Shown here in pieces: positions 1 through 9,286 of a DNA stretch of 64,000 nt. The notes beneath the pieces are model-generated. The model had not been told where the DNA came from. It saw nothing but the letters and a program-made list of their open reading frames with translations, and ran no database searches. A program made the translations under genes and the position numbers. The stretch is from Leptospira inadai serovar Lyme str. 10 (lineage in GTDB: Bacteria; Spirochaetota; Leptospiria; Leptospirales; Leptospiraceae): the NCBI RefSeq assembly GCF_000243675.2, contig NZ_AHMM02000017.1, forward strand, positions 523,501-587,500, read 5' to 3'. Numbering within the stretch: the stretch's first letter is position 1; each line of letters starts with the position of its first letter.

Positions 1-372
1 CGCAAAGCGGCGCTCTGGAAGGAAGTCAAAGATCGGTTAGACGACAGCGCCCTGGGACTTTCCGGAGGGCAGCAGCAGAGACTTTGCATAGCAAGAGCGA
101 TCGCGATGAACCCTGAGGTCATTCTCATGGATGAACCTTGCTCCGCCTTAGATCCCATTTCGACCAAAAAGGTGGAGGAGTTTATCAATGAATTTAAGGA
201 CTCGTATACGATCGTAATCGTTACGCATAATATGCAACAAGCGGCCCGTATCAGCGATTATACGGGTCTCTTCTATATGGGAAAATTGCTGGAGTTCGAT
301 ACTACTAAAAAAATCTTCAATGATCCGTCCAAAAAGGAAACCGAAGATTATATTTCCGGCAAATTCGGTTAG
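1..372 (+). CDS. pstB: Phosphate ABC transporter ATP-binding protein PstB, C-terminal part
   Basis: Frame 1 is open from the first base of the window, so only the last ~123 residues are present. It shows the ABC signature LSGGQQQR at residues 21-28, then Walker B ([12 protein letters not shown]) and the H-loop ([13 protein letters not shown]). The order, the MQQAARISD stretch and the ending GKFG are typical of PstB, the ATPase that powers high-affinity phosphate uptake with PstA/PstC/PstS at the inner membrane. The rest of the pst operon would lie to the left. The next gene does not look like phoU, so the operon probably ends here. The family is clear; the assignment rests on a fragment. Confidence 0.9.
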   Translation, partial: RKAALWKEVKDRLDDSALGLSGGQQQRLCIARAIAMNPEVILMDEPCSALDPISTKKVEEFINEFKDSYTIVIVTHNMQQAARISDYTGLFYMGKLLEFDTTKKIFNDPSKKETEDYISGKFG

Positions 373-479
373 TCGATATTCTTACTATTTATCATTTTCG
401 AGGCTAAATTCGATCCGAAAAATAGCTTTTCAAGCCTAGTCCTGTAACCTATAAAAAGGCCAGGACGAAACTTGTTGTG

Positions 480-1025
480 ATGCGTGTAAAATCTTCAAAT
501 CTAGTAGAATCTCTTTCCGCAGTTCTTCTGCAACTTGCCGACGTTATAGCGAAAGTTTCGACCGACCAGTATTCTCTCGCTCTTCCTGTTCTGTGCGGCT
601 CTTCGGTCGGAAAACACGTCAGGCATTCCCTCGAATTTGTCGAGGCTCTCTTAAAAGGGAGAGAAACGGAAATCGTTTCGTACGATCGTCGAGAGCGAAA
701 CCTTTTGTACGAAAAATCGCCAATCGCTGCGTCGGAGAGACTTGTCGAATTGGCATCGACTTTATGCGCTCGGACTTGGTCGGGGCCGATGCGGCTTTCC
801 TATACTGCCAATCCCTATTCGGGAGAAGAAGGTAGAACCGAATCATTTTGGGAACGGGAGCTTTTATACGTGCAGGAGCATACGATTCATCACGATGCTA
901 TGATAAGAATCGCATTGGAACATCTAGGCACTAAGGATGTTCCGAATAGTTTCGGCTTCGCATTTTCCACGATACAATTCGAAAGGTCGAAGCCGATTCT
1001 TTCGGATTGGGATCCAGTTATATAA
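480..1025 (+). CDS. DinB-like / YfiT-superfamily four-helix protein
   Basis: A protein of about 181 residues. It has the pattern of the DinB/YfiT metal-binding helical bundle: GKHVRHSLEF near residue 46 and a second histidine cluster, EHTIHHDAM, near residue 136. These could supply a three-histidine metal site, as in thiol-dependent S-transferases of the family. A GTG three bases upstream (477) could also start it; AGGACGA upstream serves as a weak ribosome site. It is followed after 7 bp by the ATP-grasp gene on the same strand, so they may be co-transcribed. The substrate is unknown; superfamily membership is judged by motif only. Confidence 0.6.
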   Translation: MRVKSSNLVESLSAVLLQLADVIAKVSTDQYSLALPVLCGSSVGKHVRHSLEFVEALLKGRETEIVSYDRRERNLLYEKSPIAASERLVELASTLCARTWSGPMRLSYTANPYSGEEGRTESFWERELLYVQEHTIHHDAMIRIALEHLGTKDVPNSFGFAFSTIQFERSKPILSDWDPVI

Positions 1026-1032
1026 AATTCGG

Positions 1033-2109
1033 ATGAATTCGGATCCTTGCGAAGAAGAACTATTAAAGCTTTCGAATGCGATGGAATTTTGGCCGACTTG
1101 GAGGTTGTATCTTCCGTTAATTCCGTGGATCGCTCTACTGAGCTTCCGCTCGATTCGATTGGGTTCCCTTACCTCTTTAGGATTCGGAACGATCGCGGCC
1201 GCAAATCCGGGAATACCGTTAGGCGGATTGGTCGGCGAATCCAAGTTCGAGATACTCCGCCGGCTTAAGCAGGATTACGTTTTAAAAAATTTTCTGGTCG
1301 ATATTCCGTTCCGCACTTCGGAAAACATTCTCGCTCAAATGAAGAAGATCGGTTTGGATTTTCCGATCATAATTAAACCCGACGCAGGCCAAAGAGGCCA
1401 GGGAGTACGACTTGCGACTAGAAGCGAGGAGCTCCCAGCCATTTTATCCGAATCTAATGTTCCGTTACTCGTTCAAGAATTTCATCCGGGGCCTAACGAA
1501 GCCGGCATTTTTTATTACCGTCTCCCTTCGGAGCCGTCGGGAAAGATATTTTCCATTACTAGAAAAGCCTTTCCTCGAGTCACGGGCGATGGTCGTTCTA
1601 CGTTGGAAGATCTTATACGAATGCATCCCAGGTTTCGTATTCAGGCCAAAGTTTTCCGAGAAAGATTTCCGCACCGCTGGGCAGAAGCCTTGCCGAAAGG
1701 ATACAGTTTGAAACTTGCGGAGGCAGGCAATCATTGTCAGGGAGCCTTATTCCTAGACGGAAAGAATTGGATCACCCCTCAATTGGAAAAATCCATAGAA
1801 GATGCGACTCGACCGTTTACCGGTTTTTACTTCGGTCGATATGACGTTCGCTTTTCGTCCGTGGAAGAATTAAAATCCGGAAAAGGATTTAAAATCATCG
1901 AGTTGAACGGAGTAACTTCCGAATCTACCAATCTGTACGATCCGCGATTTTCCATGGGAGATAGGTATGCGATTCTATTTAAACAATGGCAACTGCTATT
2001 CAAAATCGGAAGAGAGTCCGGGGGGAAGAAAGCGGGCCTGTTCCCTATTTTAAGGGCGATATGGGATTTTTATAAAGGAGATAGAAAAGTCTCCGACCTT
2101 TCTAATTAA
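1033..2109 (+). CDS. ATP-grasp domain protein, possible carboxylate-amine ligase
   Basis: About 358 residues from the ATG at 1033. The frame is open further upstream to 937, but that would overlap the preceding gene by 89 bp, so 1033 is preferred. The N-terminus has a hydrophobic stretch, then NPGIPLGGLVGESK, then an ATP-grasp core with the ATP-binding pattern FPIIIKPDAGQRGQGV, the effector VQEFHPGPNEAG and the metal-binding FKIIELNGVTSES near the C-terminus. ATP-grasp enzymes join a carboxylate to an amine or thiol through an acyl phosphate. No substrate can be read from the sequence. Pairing with the DinB-like gene is by proximity only. Confidence 0.7.
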   Translation: MNSDPCEEELLKLSNAMEFWPTWRLYLPLIPWIALLSFRSIRLGSLTSLGFGTIAAANPGIPLGGLVGESKFEILRRLKQDYVLKNFLVDIPFRTSENILAQMKKIGLDFPIIIKPDAGQRGQGVRLATRSEELPAILSESNVPLLVQEFHPGPNEAGIFYYRLPSEPSGKIFSITRKAFPRVTGDGRSTLEDLIRMHPRFRIQAKVFRERFPHRWAEALPKGYSLKLAEAGNHCQGALFLDGKNWITPQLEKSIEDATRPFTGFYFGRYDVRFSSVEELKSGKGFKIIELNGVTSESTNLYDPRFSMGDRYAILFKQWQLLFKIGRESGGKKAGLFPILRAIWDFYKGDRKVSDLSN

Positions 2110-2198
2110 GGAAGGAAAGAATAAAAAATTGCTTTCTTCGATTTGCCTTAATGCGAATGTAAAAATCTTTTTCTCGATCTGTTCCGGAGGTTGAAGCT

Positions 2199-3503
2199 TT
2201 GAAACGCGGGTTCTTAAACTTAATTTTCTTTCTCGTCGGAGATCCTAAAAAAAATTCTCTCGAACATAGATTGTTCAACTCCGTAGCTTTGGTTAACGGG
2301 GTTCTCAATATAGTAGGCTCGATTTTTCTTCCGGAACATGAATATTATCTTCGCATATTAATCTTAAATTTAATATCCGGAGCGGCTTTGCTCCTAATGT
2401 ATTATCTTTCGCGCGTGAAGAGTATTTACTATGCCTTATATTGGCCGTTTAATCTTACGATTCTAGTCTACCTTTCGTCCGTTTGGTTTCTAAACGGCGG
2501 TTCGCAAGGCGGAAATCACTATTATTTCATACCCGCCCTCGTGATCGCGACCATTCTACTTAGGGATCATAATGTATTCTTAGTCTACGGACTGTATGCA
2601 TTGTTCACTATGGCCTTGTACGGAATAGAATACTTTCATCCCAATTTCATAGTGGAAGCCGAATCCAGGGAGATTAGATACTCCGACTTGGCGGGAAATT
2701 ATCTTTTCGTCCAAATACTTACAGGAATATTGATATTCATCTTGGCAAGAAATCTGAACGTCGAGCGGGCCAAGTCGGATAATTTGCTTCGCAACATTCT
2801 TCCTGAAACGATCGCGGACGAACTAAAGAGAACCGATAAAGTCCTTCCGGTACGCTACGAAAACGTATCCGTACTTTTTACGGATATGGCCGGATTTACC
2901 CAGATAGCGGAGACTATGACTCCGGAAGAACTGCTTGGAGAGTTGGATTCATTCTTCAAATATTTCGATCGAATCTCTAAACGTTACGGTTTAGAAAAAA
3001 TTAAAACTATCGGCGATTCCTATATGGCTGCAGGAGGTTTACCGGTTCCGAATTTTACTCATCCGGTTGACGCGGTACTTTGCGGACTCGAATTTCAAGT
3101 GTTTATGAAACAGCAGAAAATAGAAAAAGACAAGGAGGGCATGCCTAGTTGGTCGTTACGATTGGGAATTCACACCGGAAGCGTAGTCGCCGGCGTGATC
3201 GGAACGGAAAAATTCGCCTATGATATTTGGGGGGACACGGTAAATACCGCGAGTCGAATGGAAAGTTCGGGATTACCGGGAGAAGTTAATATCTCGAAAG
3301 AAACATACGATCGAGTAAAGGACTTCTTCGATTGCGAACCGAGAGGATTGGTAAAGGCAAAAAACAAAGGAGAGATTGAAATGTACTTAGTGAAGGGAAT
3401 CAAGACGGATCTTCTGGATCAGGGAACCATCGATGCTCCGAGTCATGCTTTCTGGCGTCTCTATTCGGAATTGGAAGGAAAGGAAAAAAACAAGGTCAGT
3501 TGA
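2199..3503 (+). CDS. Membrane-bound class III adenylate/guanylate cyclase
   Basis: 434 residues. Starts at a TTG with a strong GGAGG eight bases upstream (2186-2190). The first ~195 residues contain about six hydrophobic membrane segments. A short linker (NLLRNILPETIADEL) leads into a class III cyclase catalytic domain, with VSVLFTDMAGFT carrying the first metal aspartate, KTIGDSYMAAGG the second, and DIWGDTVNTASRM the transition-state region. Such proteins make cAMP or cGMP at the inner face of the membrane in response to an unknown signal. Multi-membrane cyclases are abundant in Leptospira. The last 8 bp overlap the convergent gene on the opposite strand. Confidence 0.88.
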   Translation: MKRGFLNLIFFLVGDPKKNSLEHRLFNSVALVNGVLNIVGSIFLPEHEYYLRILILNLISGAALLLMYYLSRVKSIYYALYWPFNLTILVYLSSVWFLNGGSQGGNHYYFIPALVIATILLRDHNVFLVYGLYALFTMALYGIEYFHPNFIVEAESREIRYSDLAGNYLFVQILTGILIFILARNLNVERAKSDNLLRNILPETIADELKRTDKVLPVRYENVSVLFTDMAGFTQIAETMTPEELLGELDSFFKYFDRISKRYGLEKIKTIGDSYMAAGGLPVPNFTHPVDAVLCGLEFQVFMKQQKIEKDKEGMPSWSLRLGIHTGSVVAGVIGTEKFAYDIWGDTVNTASRMESSGLPGEVNISKETYDRVKDFFDCEPRGLVKAKNKGEIEMYLVKGIKTDLLDQGTIDAPSHAFWRLYSELEGKEKNKVS

Positions 3504-4158
3504 AGTGATCCCATCCTCCGAGCAAGGAGGAAGAGTCGACCTTCGCATCGTAAGGAATCTCCTCCTCGTAACCCGGGTTTCTTTCTTTGTACTCGTTTCT
3601 CTCGTTGATTTGATTCGTAAAGCGTTCTTCGGCGCTAGGGGAAACCGATTGAGGCGGAAATCGATCCGGATTGTCCTCGATGTAACGAAGATAAGAACCT
3701 AGAATCTGTAAGAGGAGGTCCAACTCGGAGGAAAAAAATCCATAGATATTACCTAAGGCCATATTTCCGCTGCGATACGAGAATACGGATGCGAGAGAAA
3801 ATAGTTTTTTGGGTGCGAGAATCTCCAAGCTTCTCCACGCGTTTGCATCTCTGGTTGCTAAGGAAAATGAGAGGAACTCTGCGTTGATTTTAGAAATTGT
3901 TACTATAGGCGCATTTTGACCGATATACGGTTGATGAGAACGGACGATGCCGTCGATTTCGGCCGGATCATCCAAAATGAAGGACATACAATCTTGAGAA
4001 TAAACGTCATCCAATCTTCTTGCGACGAGGCCTGCGAGATATACACAAATCTCGCCGCCCGGTTTCGGAGACAATGGGCTCAAAAAATTTTCCAGCAACA
4101 AAACGTGGCTCTCGAAGGTTCCTTTCCAAGAACCTTTAGGAAGTTTCGACAGGTCCAT
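3496..4158 (-). CDS. Hypothetical protein (no family recognised)
   Basis: About 220 residues starting MDLSKLPKGSW. I chose the ATG at 4158 because GGGAGG sits five bases before it; an in-frame start 36 bases upstream has no such site. No signal peptide or membrane segment. The middle has a mixed alpha/beta look (EICVYLAGLVARRLDDVYSQDC, split here in function-neutral form) and the C-terminus is polar and rich in Glu/Asn/Arg, ending GGWDHF-N. It overlaps the 3' end of the cyclase gene by 8 bp in convergent orientation. I do not recognise the family; it may be a genus-restricted protein. Confidence 0.6.
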   Translation of the reverse strand: MDLSKLPKGSWKGTFESHVLLLENFLSPLSPKPGGEICVYLAGLVARRLDDVYSQDCMSFILDDPAEIDGIVRSHQPYIGQNAPIVTISKINAEFLSFSLATRDANAWRSLEILAPKKLFSLASVFSYRSGNMALGNIYGFFSSELDLLLQILGSYLRYIEDNPDRFPPQSVSPSAEERFTNQINERNEYKERNPGYEEEIPYDAKVDSSSLLGGWDHFN

Positions 4159-4229
4159 ACGATCCTCCCAGCTCCTTTCTATAAGAACGATCATTTCCGT
4201 AAAAAGTTAAGTAAATTTCGATTTTTTTT

Positions 4230-5111
4230 ATGAAGCTATATAGATCCTTCACTCTAGTTCTGATTCTTTTTTCGTTGGAAAGCTGTACATCCTTTAAGGA
4301 ATGGAGGATGACCGAAGAAGAAGCCTTCGAAGATTTTTCCCGATCCGGGATTTCGTATCGGGATATCGCCTCGCAAGATCAAGACCGAGATACGATCCAT
4401 TCGGTGACGGTCGGATGTCACGACAATTCTCCCAGAGATATTCTAGTCTTCGTGCACGGTTCCCCGGGAAATTGGATCCATTATTGGAGCTATTTAAAAG
4501 ATTCGGAATTGCTTCAGCGATATTGTATGATAAGCATTGACCGCCCCGGGTTTGGAAGATCGGGAAAGCCGTTACCGGATATTAATCTTCAGGCTAAACG
4601 AATTATAGATTCCTTGTCTTTACTTCGAATTCCTCATCCGAAAAAAAAATATATATTAGTCGGACATTCTTACGGCGGTCCTGTCGCGGCGAGAATTGCG
4701 TCGCTGGAAGAAAAAAAGATCACTCATCTGGTATTATTGGCTGCCGCCCTCGATCCGGAAAAAGAGGAATTAAAATGGTACAATCGGCTCGCGGATACGA
4801 AGATTGCCCGCTTACTACTTCCCTCCCCTTGGATCGTAAGTAATGAAGAAATGATCCCGATGAAAGATCAGCTAAAGGAAATCGAAGCCGATTGGAAAAC
4901 GATTCGATCAGCTACTTATATCGTGCAAGGAGGAAAGGACACGTTGGTCGATCCCGAAAATCTTGAATTCGTTCGACGCCTATTTCCCAAAGGATCCGTT
5001 AAGGAAGAAATTTTTTTACCGGACGGGGATCACTTTTTACCCTGGAACAATTTTCCGCTTATAAAACGGATCTTATTGGATATCGCTCGGGAGCAGAGGA
5101 CTGAGGACTGA
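4230..5111 (+). CDS. Alpha/beta-hydrolase lipoprotein
   Basis: 293 residues. The N-terminus is a lipoprotein signal (hydrophobic core then LESC, lipidated Cys at ~19), so the enzyme should be membrane-anchored outside the cytoplasm. The hydrolase fold is shown by VFVHGSPGNW (oxyanion loop), the nucleophile elbow GHSYGG, a late Asp (GGKDTLVDP) and the catalytic His in DGDHFLPW. The substrate is unknown; esterase or peptidase activity is usual for the fold. Oddly, the last residues and the stop codon are supplied by a GGACTGA heptamer repeat, so the natural C-terminus was probably replaced when a repeat element arrived. Confidence 0.8.
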   Translation: MKLYRSFTLVLILFSLESCTSFKEWRMTEEEAFEDFSRSGISYRDIASQDQDRDTIHSVTVGCHDNSPRDILVFVHGSPGNWIHYWSYLKDSELLQRYCMISIDRPGFGRSGKPLPDINLQAKRIIDSLSLLRIPHPKKKYILVGHSYGGPVAARIASLEEKKITHLVLLAAALDPEKEELKWYNRLADTKIARLLLPSPWIVSNEEMIPMKDQLKEIEADWKTIRSATYIVQGGKDTLVDPENLEFVRRLFPKGSVKEEIFLPDGDHFLPWNNFPLIKRILLDIAREQRTED

Positions 5112-5312
5112 GGACTGAGGACTGAGGACTGAGGACTGAACATTATTCCTATTCCTCTGACAAGAATTTTTTTAAATGAATTATGTTGGAGCTCCCACGT
5201 TATAGAGAAAGATTCTTATGTTAACAGTAGATTTTTCCGATATCTAGCAGCTACTGTCTTCAGTCCTCTGGCCTCTGTCTTCTGGACGAACAAAGCAAAC
5301 GCGTCTACCCAG
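5091..5312 (-). repeat. Dispersed element family A, copy 1 (degenerate, reverse orientation)
   Basis: Read on the minus strand this matches the copies at 41.3, 54.4 and 57.2 kb. Shared parts are the heptamer-rich ends, the interior ATAGAGAAAGATTCTTATG / GTGGATTTTTCC region, and the block ending GAACGCGTCT (here CAAACGCGTCT at 5297-5307). It carries an extra heptamer-like insertion (CTTCAGTCCTCTGGCCTCTG) in the middle. It lies between the hydrolase stop codon and a metN remnant. Confidence 0.7.
5098..5139 (+). repeat. Six perfect tandem heptamers GGACTGA
   Basis: Six exact copies of GGACTGA (5098-5104 through 5133-5139). They form the left end of a dispersed element (family A) and contain the stop codon of the hydrolase gene. 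Since 7 is not a multiple of 3, the array presents a TGA in every forward frame within three units, so any gene reading in is terminated. Confidence 0.95.
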
Positions 5313-5445
5313 GAAATGGATGTGGTGCGCGACGTTTGCGATACGGTCTCGGTTCTGGAACAGGGAAAAGTCGTGGAAAGCGGTTCCTGTTATTCCCTTT
5401 TTGCGGATCGTTTAAATCAGGCCACAAGAAGATCTAGCAACAACG
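5313..5445 (+). pseudogene. Remnant of methionine ABC transporter ATPase (MetN-like)
   Basis: The reading EMDVVRDVCDTVSVLEQGKV then VESGSCYSLFADRLNQATRR matches the segment just after the H-loop of MetN-type ATPases (usual form EMDVVRxICDRVAVLExGxIVE). Nothing upstream encodes the Walker A, signature or Walker B parts; the fragment starts at the edge of repeat element A. The frame runs on into the antisense of recQ. I read it as a 3' fragment of a gene destroyed by the element or an associated deletion. Confidence 0.6.
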
Positions 5446-5477
5446 TTTTATCGACGCCGATCATTGACGCCATCATC

Positions 5478-6911
5478 CTAATTTTTACAGATATCGCAAT
5501 TATTACATTCGGGAAGATTCGCACCAAAATACTCGTAGACGAATTCCCTTCTGCATCTATCCGATTTCAAATATTGAAGCATTTGATAAAGACGATTTAG
5601 GCCCGCCTTCTTCCGTTCCTCCCTCAACTCTCTTGAAAGAAGTTCCTCCGGTAGCTCACTTTCAATTCGAAGAGAATTTCTTTCTAATTCTCCGGAAGTT
5701 ACTCCGTGTCGTTCGAATAGGTTTAAGACGGTCTGCAGTCGATGATCGCCTCGATTTTTATGCACTAATTTTGCTTGGAGTTCTTCATAGCTAATGGAAG
5801 AGAGTCTGTCCCCAAGTCGGCACATGGTTTGGAAAGTTCTAAGAATAAAGGATTCGTCCGGATTCTGCCATTCTATAAAATCCATCAGCACCGCAAGATC
5901 GTCCTGATTATAGAAAAGGTGGCAATCGGACGATTTACCGTCGCGGCCCGCCCTGCCTATTTCCTGATAATACGCCTCCAGTGATGACGGAAGTTCCGCA
6001 TGTACGATCGTTCGAATATCCGGCTTATCTACTCCCATCCCGAACGCATTCGTGGCCAAAAGTAGACGATCTTCCGACTTTAAAAATTGATTCTGGATTT
6101 TCCTTCGTTGTTCTGACGGTAGTTGTCCATGATAAACCTTATATTCGATTTTTTTTAAGTCCAGCTTCTCTGCGAATTTCTCCAAATTCTTAATAAGATT
6201 AAAATATACGATGGTATTACCGCTCTTCTCCTGCAATAAGGACAGAATCGCTTCGCTTTTGGAAGGTTCGTCCAAGAACGTTTTAACGTCCAAAAATAAA
6301 TTCGGCCTGCATATTCCTTCGTTATAAATTTTAATTTCGGATTCGGATAATCCGATCTGCCGAATAATATCCGATTGAATTTCCCTGGTCGCCGTCGCGG
6401 TGAGAGCGATCGTGACAGGATTACGTAATACGTTTCTAAACTCGGCGATTTTAGTATAGTCCGGACGGAAATCATGTCCCCATTGACTGACGCAATGTGC
6501 CTCGTCGATGGCCAACAAGGAAATTTTTCTCGCCCGCAGCGAATTGATAAATTCCAATTTTCGAAACCGTTCAGGCGAAACGTAAAGAATCTTGTATAAT
6601 CCTTTCTTTATATTTTCGTAACGCTGAATTCTCTCAGGCTTGGATAAGGAAGAATTGACGAATTCCGCGTCGATCCCGAGTTGCTTTAGTTTTCCCGTTT
6701 GATCCTGCATGAGAGCAATCAGAGGGGAGATTACGATCGCTAATCCGTCCAAAGCCATCGCAGGCATTTGATAGCAGATCGACTTTCCCATTCCTGTAGG
6801 CATCACGACCAGACAATGTTTGCCGGATAAGATATCTTGTATGATTTTCTCTTGCGTAGAACGAAACTGGGAGATCCCGAACAATTGCTTCAGGGCGGAA
6901 ATAGAGGGCAT
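5478..6911 (-). CDS. recQ: ATP-dependent DNA helicase RecQ (short form)
   Basis: 477 residues. Superfamily 2 helicase motifs in order: Walker A MPTGMGKS (~38-45), DEAH box IDEAHCVSQWGHDFRPD (~135), TATA motif ALTATAT, and the C-terminal helicase part with GMGVDKPDIR and QEIGRAGRDG. The C-terminus has the RecQ zinc module (CRREFVYEYFG then CNNCDIC). RecQ unwinds DNA 3'-5' in RecF-pathway repair and fork rescue. It stops two residues after the last cysteine motif, so the winged-helix and HRDC domains of the ~600-residue form are missing. A repeat element and a metN remnant lie just downstream, so a 3' truncation is possible, although short RecQs occur naturally. Confidence 0.9.
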   Translation of the reverse strand: MPSISALKQLFGISQFRSTQEKIIQDILSGKHCLVVMPTGMGKSICYQMPAMALDGLAIVISPLIALMQDQTGKLKQLGIDAEFVNSSLSKPERIQRYENIKKGLYKILYVSPERFRKLEFINSLRARKISLLAIDEAHCVSQWGHDFRPDYTKIAEFRNVLRNPVTIALTATATREIQSDIIRQIGLSESEIKIYNEGICRPNLFLDVKTFLDEPSKSEAILSLLQEKSGNTIVYFNLIKNLEKFAEKLDLKKIEYKVYHGQLPSEQRRKIQNQFLKSEDRLLLATNAFGMGVDKPDIRTIVHAELPSSLEAYYQEIGRAGRDGKSSDCHLFYNQDDLAVLMDFIEWQNPDESFILRTFQTMCRLGDRLSSISYEELQAKLVHKNRGDHRLQTVLNLFERHGVTSGELERNSLRIESELPEELLSRELREERKKAGLNRLYQMLQYLKSDRCRREFVYEYFGANLPECNNCDICKN

Positions 6912-7564
6912 TAGAGTTACGATATCCCAAGCCTCGGATTCGACAAGCCTTTGCCGTTTCTCCTTCGATCGGGTTTTGAATGGAGAATGCTCTTAGCATA
7001 TCCTGTTATGTGGCTCACAGCCGACCGGAGTCAATTCAGCCGATTTTCCCCACCTTTTGCTAACAAAAAGCCGGATACGATCGTGAAATGAAAAGAACTG
7101 GAGTATTCCGCCGGCGGCAAAACTGGAACCGGACATTCCGGAATCGATTATTTGTAACTTTGGATATCGCTTCGAAGAAATCAATCTTATTCGTTATATT
7201 AGATAGATTCCGATTAACTATAAGAATTTCTAATTTTAATTCGATTCGCTTTATAAAAATGAATTAGATATTAAGTGATTGATCGCAGGATGAAAAAATC
7301 GGAAAAAGAAAAAAAGAAACCGGTCTTTCCTGCTAATTCGCATAAATGCTAATTCTTCCTGTTGGACTTCCCGATTTGAAGTTCTTATCGAATTCGAAAC
7401 TCTTCGGCCGAAATCAACGAGTGAACGAAAGAATGAAATTTAAGCGAGATCGAGTTCTTGTCTTAGAATTATGAAAGTGAAAACGTTATTGCCAGATATG
7501 TAATATAATTGCCGGGTCTTCTCCTCGGTACCGGCTCGACGAAACAGTAAAAGGAAACGAGTGA
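6912..7564. other. Intergenic region, no gene found
   Basis: About 650 bp between divergent genes. Short frames on either strand look non-coding. The part from about 7195 to 7260 is AT-rich and could hold promoters for recQ and the ABC operon. I see no RNA gene or clear hairpin. Confidence 0.5.
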
Positions 7565-8497
7565 ATGCAAATAAAATCCGTAGTCTCGATCAAAAATCTT
7601 TCTAAAACCTACGCCTCCGGGTTTCAAGCGTTAAAGAACGTAAACTTGGAAATTCGCGATGGGGAAATTATCGCCTTATTGGGACCGAACGGAGCCGGTA
7701 AAACTACGTTGATCTCCATCATCTGCGGCATAGTAAATCCGAGCTCCGGTTCGGTTACCGTCGCAGGATATGACATCATTCAAAATTATCGACAAACCCG
7801 TTCTTTAATCGGACTCGTACCCCAAGAACTGACCGTCCACGCATTCGAAACCGTCTGGGCGACGGTTAGTTTCAGCCGAGGCCTGTTTGGAAAATCGCCG
7901 AATCCCGCCTATGTGGAAAAAGTGCTAAAATCTCTATCGTTATGGGAAAAGAAAGATCAAACGATCATTACCCTTTCCGGAGGCATGAAACGACGGGTAT
8001 TGATCGCTAAGGCTTTGGCCCACGAACCGACCGTATTGTTTCTAGACGAACCTACTGCCGGTGTCGATGTGGAACTGAGGAAAGATATGTGGAATATCGT
8101 GCGATCGTTACGCGACAACGGAGTTACGATCATTTTAACGACACATTATATAGAAGAGGCCGAAGAGATCGCGGATCGGGTCGGAATCATAAACAACGGA
8201 GAATTGATTCTTGTCGAGGAAAAAAGCGAGTTGATGCACAAGCTCGGAAAGAAACAGATTATCATCGACTTAATATCATCACTCAATTCGATCCCAAGCT
8301 CTCTCGGCGATCATGAATTAGAAATCGCTAATAATGGCCTACAACTCGTCTACACTTACGATAGCAACGGGAAACAAAACGGAATCACTTCTTTCTTGGA
8401 TGACCTCCGGATGGCAGGCATAGGTTTCCGGGATTTGAATACCACCCAGAGTTCTTTAGAAGAGATCTTCGTTAAATTAGTAAAGGAGTCCAAATGA
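7565..8497 (+). CDS. ABC-2 type exporter, ATP-binding subunit (YadG/DrrA-like)
   Basis: 310 residues. Walker A is GPNGAGKTT (~42-50), the Q-loop region [14 protein letters not shown], signature LSGGMKRRV, Walker [13 protein letters not shown] and the H-loop [14 protein letters not shown]. The C-terminal ~80 residues are the regulatory extension seen in DrrA/NodI/YadG exporters. The stop overlaps the permease start by four bases (ATGA), a translational-coupling arrangement. The pair should export a lipid, polysaccharide or drug; the cargo cannot be told. Upstream the AAGGAAACGAGTG around 7550-7564 provides a weak ribosome site. Confidence 0.9.
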   Translation: MQIKSVVSIKNLSKTYASGFQALKNVNLEIRDGEIIALLGPNGAGKTTLISIICGIVNPSSGSVTVAGYDIIQNYRQTRSLIGLVPQELTVHAFETVWATVSFSRGLFGKSPNPAYVEKVLKSLSLWEKKDQTIITLSGGMKRRVLIAKALAHEPTVLFLDEPTAGVDVELRKDMWNIVRSLRDNGVTIILTTHYIEEAEEIADRVGIINNGELILVEEKSELMHKLGKKQIIIDLISSLNSIPSSLGDHELEIANNGLQLVYTYDSNGKQNGITSFLDDLRMAGIGFRDLNTTQSSLEEIFVKLVKESK

Positions 8498-9255
8498 ATT
8501 TTCACGCAATCAAAGCGATTTATATTCTCGAAATGTCACGGACAAGAAGAACTCTAATGCAGAGTATCGCCTCCCCCGTTATTTCCACTTCGCTATATTT
8601 CGTCGTATTCGGTTCCGCCATCGGATCCAGAATTCAGGAAGTGAACGGGGTCGCGTACGGATCCTTTATCGTCCCGGGGCTCGTAATGCTTACCCTATTG
8701 ACGGAAAGCATTTCCAACGCGTCCTTCGGAATCTATTTTCCTAAATTCACCGGAACGATTTATGAAATCTTATCGGCTCCCGTCTCCAGCTTGGAAGCAG
8801 TACTCGGTTTCGTGGGTGCAGCCGCTACCAAGTCCGTCATCCTGGGCATCATAATGTTAACGACCGCGTCTATGTTTGTCCCCATAAGAATCGCGCACCC
8901 GTTTCTAATGGCATTTTTCCTACTCTTAACCTGCATATCGTTCAGCTTATTCGGTTTTATTATAGGAATCTGGGCCGATAACTTCGAAAAACTGCAAGTC
9001 ATTCCCATGCTCATCATTACTCCATTGGTGTTTTTAGGCGGAAGTTTCTATTCCGCGAATATGCTTCCACCGTTTTGGCAATCCCTAACGCTCTTTAATC
9101 CGGTACTCTATTTAGTCAGCGGTTTTCGTTGGAGCTTTTTCGAGATTTCGGATGTAAGCGTGGAAGTAAGCTTAGCAATGATTCTCTTATTCCTAACCGG
9201 CTGCTTGGCCGTAGTGACCTGGATTTTCAGAACCGGATATCACATTAAGAAATAG
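8494..9255 (+). CDS. ABC-2 type exporter, permease subunit (YadH/NodJ-like)
   Basis: 253 residues with six predicted membrane segments. The ABC-2 family region [20 protein letters not shown] lies near residues 170-190 and the ending is short and basic (YHIKK). The start overlaps the ATPase stop (ATGA at 8494-8497), so the two are translated together and form a 2+2 exporter in the inner membrane. Substrate unknown. Confidence 0.9.
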   Translation: MNFHAIKAIYILEMSRTRRTLMQSIASPVISTSLYFVVFGSAIGSRIQEVNGVAYGSFIVPGLVMLTLLTESISNASFGIYFPKFTGTIYEILSAPVSSLEAVLGFVGAAATKSVILGIIMLTTASMFVPIRIAHPFLMAFFLLLTCISFSLFGFIIGIWADNFEKLQVIPMLIITPLVFLGGSFYSANMLPPFWQSLTLFNPVLYLVSGFRWSFFEISDVSVEVSLAMILLFLTGCLAVVTWIFRTGYHIKK

Positions 9256-9286
9256 TGATCTTCTCGAATCGTCGAAAGCGATTCCG

